The notes beneath the pieces were generated by a model that was not told where the DNA came from, did no database searches, and saw only the letters and a list, made by a program, of their open reading frames with translations. The position numbers and the translations under genes are program-made. Below, piece by piece: positions 1-6,641 of a stretch of DNA of 24,424 nucleotides. The stretch is from DATKBT01 sp035546295 (GTDB lineage Bacteria; Acidobacteriota; Thermoanaerobaculia; Multivoradales; Multivoraceae). Every line of letters begins with the position of its first letter. Position 1 is the first letter of the stretch. The DNA lies in contig DATKBT010000033.1 in the NCBI GenBank assembly GCA_035546295.1, positions 1-24,424 of the forward strand, read 5' to 3'.

Positions 1-804
1 GTCGAGGGGGCCGACGTGGTCTTCCACCTGGCCGCCATCCACGGCGGGCGCGGCTTCGTGGACCTCCATCAGGGTCCCTGCTCGCAGAACCTGGCGATGG
101 ACGGGATCCTGGTCAAGGCTGCCTACGAGGCGGGGGTCGAGAAGCTCGTCTTCGCCTCCTCGGGGTGCGTCTACCCGAACCACCTCCAGGGAGACGTCAA
201 CCAGGAGCTCTACCTCACCGAGGCCATGGTGGGGCCGCCCTACGACGCCGACAACATGTACGGCTGGGCGAAGCTCATGACCGAGCTGACTCTGCGCGCC
301 TACTACCAGGACTTCGGCTTCAAGTCCGCGTCCTGCCGGTTCTTCACCGTCTACGGCGAGCGCGGCGTCGAGAACCACGCGGTGATCGCCATGATCGCCC
401 GCGCCTTCGTCGGCCAGAACCCCTTCGAGGTGTGGGGGGACGGAACCCAGGTGCGCAACTGGACCTATGTCGGCGACATCGCCCGCGGCATGATCCTCGC
501 CGCCGAGAAGATCGATGACGGCACCGCAATCAACCTCGGCACCGAGGAGCGGACGACGGTCATGCAGGCGGTCGAGGAGGTGTTGCGCTACACCGGGCAC
601 AAGGCTGAGATCAAGCTCCTTCCCCACATGCCGACGGGGCCGCTCAACCGGGTCGCCTCGAACCGGCTCGCCAGGGAGCTGCTCGGGTGGGAGCCGGAGA
701 TGAAGTTCATGGATGGTCTTCATCGGACCGTCGAGTGGTACTTCGGGTCTCGTCAGCGTGAGGCCGTGAGCGGATATCTGAACCGGATGCTGACCGAGCG
801 TTGA
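1..804 (+). CDS. NAD-dependent epimerase/dehydratase (extended SDR), 5'-truncated
   Basis: The frame is open from the first base, so the N-terminal Rossmann GxxGxxG motif lies outside the window; 267 residues are visible. Extended-SDR hallmarks are present: the strand VVFHLAA, the serine stretch FASSGCVYP with the catalytic Ser region, and the YxxxK pair in MYGWAK. Further on there are the RFFTVYGERG segment and WGDGTQVRNWTYVGDIARG, typical of sugar-nucleotide binding in this family. The family epimerises or dehydrates nucleotide sugars (GDP-mannose 3,5-epimerase-like and dTDP-glucose 4,6-dehydratase-like enzymes); the exact substrate cannot be read here. The FkbM methyltransferase begins 40 nt downstream on the same strand, which supports a role in surface-polysaccharide precursor supply. 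Family confidence is high, substrate confidence low. Confidence 0.9.
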   Translation, partial: VEGADVVFHLAAIHGGRGFVDLHQGPCSQNLAMDGILVKAAYEAGVEKLVFASSGCVYPNHLQGDVNQELYLTEAMVGPPYDADNMYGWAKLMTELTLRAYYQDFGFKSASCRFFTVYGERGVENHAVIAMIARAFVGQNPFEVWGDGTQVRNWTYVGDIARGMILAAEKIDDGTAINLGTEERTTVMQAVEEVLRYTGHKAEIKLLPHMPTGPLNRVASNRLARELLGWEPEMKFMDGLHRTVEWYFGSRQREAVSGYLNRMLTER

Positions 805-844
805 GGCTGGCGGCTCGGACGCCGGGCCACGCCACGCACCTGCA

Positions 845-1636
845 ATGTCCGCGGTTCTTCCCGCGCCTTTGCGTCGGATCCTCCCCCGGCGGGTTCTGCA
901 GTCACTCCGCTCGCTCGTCTGGAGCCTGCCGAATCTCGACCGAAACCTGCGTTCCGGACTGCGCGTCCACATCGGTAACGCCTCCGATTGGCTCGTCTTC
1001 AACGAGATCTTCGTCGATGGGGATTACGACGCCGCGATCGACGGTCTGATCGGGAGGGACGAGCCCCTCGAAATCCTGGATCTCGGCGCCAATGTCGGGT
1101 TCTTCTGTCTACGAGTCGCCGACGTGCTCATCCGGCGCGAGATCGACTTCCGGATCACCGCCGTCGAAGGCAGCCCCCGCACGTTCGTCGAGCTCCGTCG
1201 GCGTCTCGACCAACCGCTTCTGGAGAATCGGCTCCGCTTGCTCCAAGGTCTCGTCGGAGGCCGTGGAGGCTCGGCGAGTCTCGCGGTCCGCGAGACCCAC
1301 TTCACCTCGTCGACTCGCCGCTCGCAGGCTGGCGACACTGTCGTCGAAGTGCCCTATGTCGACCTCGACGACGAACCGATCTGGGGCGCTGTCCCTCCCG
1401 CCATCGATCTGCTCAAGTGCGACATCGAGGGATCCGAGCAGCTCTTTCTGGAGACGTATCCGCAGATCCTAGAAAGAACTCGAGCACTCGTCCTGGAGAT
1501 CCACTCGCTGGAGTGTGACCGAGATCGATGTCTCGAGCTACTGACAGCTTCGGGCTTGGAGCGCCAGGAGCTCCTCGACGTCAATCAGGTGACAGGCACC
1601 TCACTGCACTACTGTCGCCGCGGAGAGGGCCAATGA
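845..1636 (+). CDS. FkbM family SAM-dependent methyltransferase
   Basis: A 263-residue protein. Residues 76-88 (LEILDLGANVGFF) are the SAM-binding motif I, and a later DLLKCDIEGSE segment near residue 190 is the characteristic FkbM second motif. FkbM-type enzymes O-methylate sugars or polyketide hydroxyls; beside an epimerase, a glycosyltransferase and a WecA-like enzyme, methylation of a glycan sugar is the likeliest job (inference). The ATG at 845 is the first in frame after the epimerase, and no strong Shine-Dalgarno is visible. Its TGA overlaps the ATG of the glycosyltransferase (ATGA, 1633-1636), implying translational coupling. No signal peptide or membrane segment is seen, so it should be cytoplasmic. 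Confidence 0.88.
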   Translation: MSAVLPAPLRRILPRRVLQSLRSLVWSLPNLDRNLRSGLRVHIGNASDWLVFNEIFVDGDYDAAIDGLIGRDEPLEILDLGANVGFFCLRVADVLIRREIDFRITAVEGSPRTFVELRRRLDQPLLENRLRLLQGLVGGRGGSASLAVRETHFTSSTRRSQAGDTVVEVPYVDLDDEPIWGAVPPAIDLLKCDIEGSEQLFLETYPQILERTRALVLEIHSLECDRDRCLELLTASGLERQELLDVNQVTGTSLHYCRRGEGQ

Positions 1637-2766
1637 ATCGTGTCGTCTACCTCTGCGATTGGCTGCCCCCCGACTTCGGAGCCGTCGGTCAGTACTCGGT
1701 CCTGTTCGCCACCGAGCGGGCGCGACGCGGAGAGCACGTCACTTTGGTCGGCCTCTCGACCCGTGGGCACTCCGTCGAGACCGTCCAGGAGGGGGATGGC
1801 AGCGTGGAGACCATCCGGATTCCTGCTTCACGCTACGACAAGTCGCGGCTGTTTCGCCGGGCGCTCTGGACGCTGCGGACGAACCTCGCGCTGCTGTGGC
1901 GCGCGCGTGCGGCAGTGCGCCGAGCCAACGAGATCCTGTTCACCGGAAGCCCTCCCTTCCTGATCCACTTCGTCGTCCCGCTCAATCTGCTGCTCCGCAA
2001 GTGCGTGACCTACCGGATCACCGACTTCCACCCCGAATGCCTGATCGCCGAGCTCGGGCGGACGCCGCCCCCTCTGCGCTGGTTTCACAGGCTGACGATC
2101 GCCTTGCGGAGGCGGGTCGATCGGTTCGAGGTCCTCGGCGAGGACCAGCGGCGGCGGCTCGAGGAGCTCGGCATTCCCTCCGATCGCATCCAGCTCAAGC
2201 GCGATCCCTCTCCGGTTGCCATCCATTCCGACGTCGAGCCGCTTCCTGTGCCCGAGACGCTCCGCGGCAGATTCGTGCTCCTGTACTCGGGGAACTTCGG
2301 CGTCGCTCACGACCACGAGACCTTCCTCGAAGGCTACCGGCGTCATCACCGTGAGGGTTCGGGGCGCGTGGGGCTGTGGCTGAATGCAACAGGCGCCAAG
2401 GTCGCTCTCCTCGAGCGGACGCTGGTCTCCGACGGCCTTCCTTACCACCGAAGCGAGCTGTTGCCGCTCGAGGATCTACCCAGGATCTTGGTCGCCGCGC
2501 AGGCTCACCTCATTACGTTGCGCAACGAGTTCGTCGGCTTCGTGCTGCCTTCGAAGGTCTATGCCTGCATCGAATCGAAGCGACCGATCCTGTTCATCGG
2601 CAGCGAAGAGTCCGACGTCCATCTGCTCTGCCATCGCGCCCTGGCTTCAGAGCGCTACTTCCAGGTCGACACGGGTGACCCAGAGAACGTCACTCACGCG
2701 CTGGAGACGATGAGCGCGAAGGCGCCTGTTGGGACCGCAGTCACCTTCGATCGACCGTCGAGTTAG
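1633..2766 (+). CDS. GT4-like (WbuB-type) glycosyltransferase
   Basis: A 377-residue GT-B-fold glycosyltransferase. The N-terminus, MNRVVYLCDWLPPDFGAVGQY, has the acceptor-side loop typical of WbuB-like GT4 enzymes. The C-terminal domain starts around residue 215 with LLYSGNFGVAHDHETF, and FVGFVLPSKVYACIESKRPIL near residues 304-320 holds the donor-binding Glu region. The ATG at 1633 is chosen because it overlaps the FkbM stop as ATGA and begins exactly at the conserved first beta strand; longer in-frame upstream starts would lie inside the FkbM gene. It probably transfers a sugar onto a lipid-linked glycan at the inner face of the membrane. Donor and acceptor cannot be read. Confidence 0.85.
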   Translation: MNRVVYLCDWLPPDFGAVGQYSVLFATERARRGEHVTLVGLSTRGHSVETVQEGDGSVETIRIPASRYDKSRLFRRALWTLRTNLALLWRARAAVRRANEILFTGSPPFLIHFVVPLNLLLRKCVTYRITDFHPECLIAELGRTPPPLRWFHRLTIALRRRVDRFEVLGEDQRRRLEELGIPSDRIQLKRDPSPVAIHSDVEPLPVPETLRGRFVLLYSGNFGVAHDHETFLEGYRRHHREGSGRVGLWLNATGAKVALLERTLVSDGLPYHRSELLPLEDLPRILVAAQAHLITLRNEFVGFVLPSKVYACIESKRPILFIGSEESDVHLLCHRALASERYFQVDTGDPENVTHALETMSAKAPVGTAVTFDRPSS

Positions 2767-3135
2767 TTCCTGAGCCGCAGCGCCATTCGACGGACGCCCG
2801 CCGTGCAGAGACCGGCGATTCGAGAATTCCTCCTCCGAGGCGGCGCGTCGAACGCGCTGCTCCCCCAGTCGCGCCCGCTTCCTCGTTGCCTGGTCGCGAC
2901 TGCGGGGCTCGTCTCTTCGCCAAGATCCTGATCGAGCTCCCGCTTCCCGGGGCACCAGCCTCCAAACCTCCTCTCGTCCTGGAGGCGGTCGCGCTATCAC
3001 GGGAGGACCTTTGGCCCCTGCCTTCGGCTGAGGGCCTTCGCAGAGGTGCAGACGAGCACATTCGCCGCTCGCTGTGTACTGATGCCCAAACGTTGGCTAT
3101 CCTCGGCCGACGCCGCCTACAAGCCGCGATCTTCT
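2767..3135. other. Non-coding spacer between glycosyltransferase and wecA-like gene
   Basis: This 369-base stretch holds no open frame with recognisable protein features on either strand. The frame continuous with the downstream wecA-like gene extends to 3046, but the added residues look unstructured. A weak TTGGCT (3093-3098) and TACAAG (3118-3123) pair lies upstream of the wecA-like ATG, with a 19-nt spacer that is too long for a confident promoter call. Confidence 0.5.
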
Positions 3136-4320
3136 ATGGATCACCCTCTCCTGTTTGCTGCGCTAGCTGCGCTCGTCGCAGGCTTCACGACCAATCTCCT
3201 GGTCCCGCTGGCCGTGCGAGTCGCGCGCGCATTGCGTGCAGTGGACAAGCCGGGCGGCCGGCGCCACCAGCCCGGCGAGGTGCCGCGGCTCGGCGGACTC
3301 GCCATCGTCGCCGGCCTGGCTCTGGGCGTGATGACCGTCGTTGCTCTGCAGTGGAACGAGTGGGCCGTCACGATTCCTCGAGGCCAGGCTCTGGCTCTGC
3401 TCATCGGCGGCGCGTTGATCTTCACGCTCGGCATCGTCGACGACCTGTTCGATGTCCCGGCGGCGAAGAAGTTCGGCATCCAGGTGCTCGCGGCCACCAT
3501 TCTGGTCGTCGCCGGCTGGTCGTTTAACGTCCTTCGGCTGTTCGGGATCGGTGACGTCCAGCTCGGCGTCGCCGAGCAGGCGGTGAGCGTCCTGTTCATC
3601 GTCGGCGTCATCAACGCGATCAACCTGATCGACGGACTCGACGGGCTGGCGGGCGGCGTGGTGGCGATCATCTCCGCGAGCTTCCTCGCCTACGCGATCC
3701 TGCTCAAGGACCCGGCCACCATGATCCTGATGGGAGCAACGGCCGGCTCCTGCCTGGGTTTCCTGCCGCACAACTGGGCGCCGGCAAGGATCTTCATGGG
3801 GGACTCCGGGGCGCTGACCTTGGGCTTTCTGCTGGCGGGAGCCAGCGTCCAGTCCTTTACGAAGACCCAGGCCTTCGTCGCCATCCTCGTGCCCATCCTC
3901 GCCCTCGGCGTCCCGATGTTCGACACGCTGTTGGTGATGCTGGTGCGGTTTCTCCGGCAGCCGCACGGACCGTTGGCGGAGCGTTTCCTTCACATGTTCC
4001 GGGCCGACCGCAATCACCTGCACCATCTTCTCGAGCACCTCAGCGCCAGCCGCGGGCGAGTCGTCTGGACGATCTACGCCAGCGTGCTTCTGTGTTGCGC
4101 CGCGGCAATCCTCGTCGCGCTGAGCCGCGACCTGCGGCTCGGCGTGGCGATCATCGTGCTCGAGTTCTTCGCGATCCTGCTCGTCCGTAAGCGCGGGATG
4201 GCCGCCGAGGCGCGACGGCTCGCGGACGAGAGGCTGGCGCGTGAAGGTCTGGACGATTCCAACACCGCACGGCTGGAGGACCCGGAGCTCGTTCGAATTC
4301 CCATCCGAACCAGCCAGTAG
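3136..4320 (+). CDS. WecA/Rfe-like undecaprenyl-phosphate glycosyl-1-phosphate transferase
   Basis: A 394-residue polytopic membrane protein of the MraY/WecA/TagO family. It transfers a GlcNAc-1-phosphate-type sugar from UDP to undecaprenyl phosphate and so starts lipid-linked glycan synthesis. Signature motifs appear in order: DKPGGRRHQPGEVPRLGG (residues 38-55), the Asp pair in GIVDDLFD (about 99-106), NAINLIDGLDGLAGG (about 160-174), FMGDSG, and the cytoplasmic His-rich loop RADRNHLHHLL. About ten hydrophobic segments are visible. The ATG at 3136 is preferred because it starts at the first transmembrane helix; the in-frame ATG at 3046 would add 30 residues with no family resemblance. The C-terminal tail beyond the last helix is charged. 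It is separated from the glycosyltransferase by 369 bases, so it may have its own promoter. Confidence 0.92.
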   Translation: MDHPLLFAALAALVAGFTTNLLVPLAVRVARALRAVDKPGGRRHQPGEVPRLGGLAIVAGLALGVMTVVALQWNEWAVTIPRGQALALLIGGALIFTLGIVDDLFDVPAAKKFGIQVLAATILVVAGWSFNVLRLFGIGDVQLGVAEQAVSVLFIVGVINAINLIDGLDGLAGGVVAIISASFLAYAILLKDPATMILMGATAGSCLGFLPHNWAPARIFMGDSGALTLGFLLAGASVQSFTKTQAFVAILVPILALGVPMFDTLLVMLVRFLRQPHGPLAERFLHMFRADRNHLHHLLEHLSASRGRVVWTIYASVLLCCAAAILVALSRDLRLGVAIIVLEFFAILLVRKRGMAAEARRLADERLAREGLDDSNTARLEDPELVRIPIRTSQ

Positions 4321-4407
4321 CGCCGGCAGCGCGCGCTGCCCTGTCCGATGTGCCGTCGTAGATCAGCCCCTCGAGCCTCTAAGACCGCAGCGGCAGCAGG
4401 GGGAACG

Positions 4408-4549
4408 AGGGTTTCCGAGCTACGGAGGCGTCTGCTCGGAGAGTACGAAGCCGAGCCGGCAAAGGCCGAGCGGGACCTACTGGCGTTGCTCGCGGATCTC
4501 GACCGTCCAGGGCCTGATCGAGGTGCGCCCGGCCTCGTCGGGAGATTGA
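4408..4549 (+). pseudogene. PqqD-like C-terminal remnant with a frameshift
   Basis: Reading from 4408 in frame with 4411 gives RVSELRRRLLGEYEAEP followed by AKAERDLLALLADL. The downstream frame, entered at about 4500, gives TVQGLIEVRPASSGD and a stop at 4549. Joined across a one-base surplus near 4498-4501, the two pieces form the C-terminal half of a PqqD-family domain (helix, short loop, 'AERDLLALLADL-x-x-QGLIEV'). The N-terminal half, with the usual LNxTGxxIW motif, is not found in any frame between the wecA-like stop and this point. PqqD-like (B1) domains bind leader peptides and partner B2 proteins in lasso-peptide systems; a B2-like gene is the convergent neighbour. The assignment is by motif reading only and could be a short intact unrelated ORF. 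Confidence 0.45.
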
Positions 4550-4587
4550 CGGGACCGTCGAGGCGTCAAAGACGCGAGCAGGCGGCC

Positions 4588-5103
4588 TCAAGCGACGTCG
4601 CTGAAGGCGGCGTCGAACGCCTCGAACGGCTCGCCGGCGTCGGGCATCGCTCCGAGCCGGATCGGCCCGCTCTCCACCCAGGCATGGGCGAGCACCTTGT
4701 CGTCGGCCCGGCGGACGCCGAGCTTGATCTCGCAGGCGATCCGGCGACGCCGCAGCAGCCACCACAACGCGATCGCCTGGCGGAGGCACGTGACGCGGAC
4801 GAGACCGCCTCGTGCAACCGATCCGATCAAGCTCTCGGCACGGCGCGCGCCGGCCACCAGCTCGGGTTCCTCTCCCAGCGGAGCGCCCGCCGGAGGCAGC
4901 GTTCGCTCGAGCCAGCGGATGAGCCTCTTGGCGCCCAGGCCTTCCAGGCCGAGTTGCACGAATGGCAGGCCGAGCGTCGCCAGGATCGTGAAGCGCCGGT
5001 CGTTGGCCGAGAGCTCCCGGAACGCACGCCAGCGTCGGCGCAAGCCTCCAGTCGGCGCACCGTCGGCTCGATCTCGATCGCCGTGCGAGGGCTCACGCTG
5101 CAT
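4588..5103 (-). CDS. Lasso peptide biosynthesis B2-like (McjB C-terminal) transglutaminase-fold protein
   Basis: A 171-residue protein. The C-terminal half matches the B2/McjB C-terminal domain: VTCLRQAIALWWLLRRR with Cys106, then IKLGVRR, then VLAHAWVES with His140. A following Asp (Asp155 is a candidate) would complete the Cys-His-Asp triad of these cysteine proteases. In lasso-peptide pathways B2 removes the leader peptide; similar stand-alone proteins also occur in glycan clusters with no known substrate. The ATG at 5103 overlaps the end of the acyltransferase gene by 11 bases, so the two are probably co-translated. No precursor peptide or asparagine-synthetase-like cyclase is seen in the window; only a PqqD-like remnant lies beyond its 3' end, on the opposite strand. 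The domain call is good, the function is open. Confidence 0.8.
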   Translation of the reverse strand: MQREPSHGDRDRADGAPTGGLRRRWRAFRELSANDRRFTILATLGLPFVQLGLEGLGAKRLIRWLERTLPPAGAPLGEEPELVAGARRAESLIGSVARGGLVRVTCLRQAIALWWLLRRRRIACEIKLGVRRADDKVLAHAWVESGPIRLGAMPDAGEPFEAFDAAFSDVA

Positions 5104-6073
5104 CTTCCGCCTCCCCTCCCTCCGCCGCCGGCGTATCGATCACGGCCCCCGACTCGTCGAAACGCCACCTCCGATACGTCCACATCCACTGCTCCGGATG
5201 CCGGCGGATCTCGGCCTCGATGTCGTCCGCCAGCACCTGGGTCAGCGCAGCCTCGTCCTCGACACCGTGGTCGGCCGCCAGGAGCTCGCGACCGACGAGC
5301 TTGAACCGGAAGGGGGCCACGCGGAGACAGTACACCGAGATGACCGGGCACTGCGTGCGGATCGCGATGGCTCCGGGACCGCCGACGAAGGCGGTGGGCA
5401 GGCCGAAGAAGCGGACCGTCGGCCCGCGGTTCTTCCTCGGCTTCTGGTCCATCGCAAAGCCCAGGACGTCACCCCCCTTGATCGCCTGGAACATGTCGCG
5501 CACCAGGCTCTTGTCGCCTACCCAGAGCGTCTTCGCGCCGGCGCGTCGGCGCAGGCGGGCGAGCAGGCGGGTGAGCGGCGCCATACGGGTGCGCTTGGCG
5601 AGGATGTGGAAGGTGCGCGGAGAGAGCCTCGAGATCCAGTGCACGACCAACTCCCAGCTCCCGAGGTGGCCGGTGACCAGGAGCGTGCCGCGCCCCTGCG
5701 CCTCGACCTGCTCCAGCAACGCGCGCAGCTCTTCGACGCCGTCCGCGCGCAACGAGGAGGGAGAGAAGAGGCCGCGCACCGTCTCGAGCTGGATCGCGAT
5801 CTGCTCGCGGCACAGCCGGCGTAGGAGCGGCTCGACCTCGGCCTCGGGAACCCGCAGCACCCGGCGGAAGTTGGTGCGCGCGATCACCATCTCGCGGCGC
5901 GAGCCGGTGCGGTGGACCCAGGCGAAGAAGCGAATGATCCCGGGGAAGAGCGGCCGTGGACAATAGCGTGCGACGCCGACGATCGCGGGGAGCACGACGG
6001 CGACCGCCGCGTCGCGGATGCGGTAGGAGAGACGCTGCGGCCGGCGGGGGTCGACGGGACGGCTGGGGGTCAT
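5093..6073 (-). CDS. LpxL/HtrB-like lysophospholipid / lipid A acyltransferase
   Basis: A 326-residue membrane-associated acyltransferase of the LpxL/LpxM family, which adds secondary acyl chains to lipid A or related glycolipids. A hydrophobic N-terminal segment (about residues 21-50) is followed by the catalytic HxxxxE motif HLGSWE (His136, Glu141). FAMDQKPRKNRG (about 207-217) and RFFGLPTAFVGGPG are both typical of the family. The ATG at 6073 is chosen; an alternative in-frame TTG at 6115 adds 14 residues. It is the first gene of a minus-strand pair with the B2-like gene (11-base overlap). Its presence argues for an outer membrane, but in Acidobacteriota-like genomes such enzymes may act on other lipids, so lipid A as substrate is inference. 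Confidence 0.88.
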   Translation of the reverse strand: MTPSRPVDPRRPQRLSYRIRDAAVAVVLPAIVGVARYCPRPLFPGIIRFFAWVHRTGSRREMVIARTNFRRVLRVPEAEVEPLLRRLCREQIAIQLETVRGLFSPSSLRADGVEELRALLEQVEAQGRGTLLVTGHLGSWELVVHWISRLSPRTFHILAKRTRMAPLTRLLARLRRRAGAKTLWVGDKSLVRDMFQAIKGGDVLGFAMDQKPRKNRGPTVRFFGLPTAFVGGPGAIAIRTQCPVISVYCLRVAPFRFKLVGRELLAADHGVEDEAALTQVLADDIEAEIRRHPEQWMWTYRRWRFDESGAVIDTPAAEGGEAEDAA

Positions 6074-6628
6074 GGGACCACGGGAACGGCGAGGCCAGGA
6101 CTGATGCTTCGGCAAAAAGACAGCTTATCGGAGCGAATAGCCGGCCCGGTCGCGTCGCGTGCTGCCGCGGCGTCGCTCGGCAGCCGAATCCTCCCGTCTG
6201 GATGCGTCCGGTCTAGCTCACGCCGACCTCCTGTCGGGCGATCGCGCGGTACCCGCCGGCGTCGTCCGAACGGTGGCCTCGATCCGCACCGGTGCCTTGC
6301 AGCGTCGGGCTGGACGCGCTGCGGTATAGCCGTAGAGCCGGATCCCGAAGTCTGGAACAGCCTCTCTGTCCTGGCGGAGGAGCGCGCGGCGACGTCCCGT
6401 GAAGCGCCGCGTCGGCCGACCGCGAGGTCGGCCGCTACACGTCTCCTGCTTGGCGGCCTCGGGGCGTTGGTCGCGACCGTTCGATCCCGCGAGGTCTCGG
6501 TGTTGCGGGCCGGCTCGGAGTCCTGCCACCGCGGGGGTCTTGAGAGAGCGCGTCGTGGACGAGGAAGGCGTGCCTCGTTCGGGAGGCGCGCGTCACTGTG
6601 AAGGGGTGCGTCATTCGGGAGGCGTGCG
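6074..6628. other. Intergenic region with palindrome and tandem repeats
   Basis: This stretch of 555 bases lies between the acyltransferase start and the recD2 stop. Open frames here on both strands have arginine-rich, unstructured translations and no family features, so I see no gene. It holds a perfect 9-bp inverted repeat (6413-6434) and four 18-bp tandem repeats (6570-6641), listed separately. Confidence 0.6.
6411..6440. repeat. Palindromic intergenic repeat, copy 1
   Basis: CGGCCGACC at 6413-6421 and GGTCGGCCG at 6426-6434 form a perfect 9-bp inverted repeat with a 4-base GCGA loop. It is followed by CTACAC. The 15 bases at 6411-6425 recur exactly at 22768-22782, and the same arms occur at 17859-17879. 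Confidence 0.75.
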
Positions 6629-6641
6629 TCATTTGGGTGGC
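6570..6641. repeat. Four tandem 18-bp repeats at the recD2 3' end
   Basis: Units lie at 6570-6587, 6588-6605, 6606-6623 and 6624-6641. The last two are GTGCGTCATTCGGGAGGC and GTGCGTCATTTGGGTGGC (16 of 18 identical); the first two are more diverged. The last unit contains the recD2 stop codon (6629-6631), so the array extends from the last codons of recD2 into the spacer. Confidence 0.7.

Noticed and set aside
4321..6115. A full lasso-peptide biosynthetic cluster
   Set aside because: Only a B2-like gene and a PqqD-like remnant are seen. No precursor peptide, cyclase or transporter could be found, and the two parts are on opposite strands.
6074..6115. Upstream TTG start of the acyltransferase
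   Set aside because: The extra 14 residues add no conserved feature, and an ATG is available at 6073 in good position before the hydrophobic segment.
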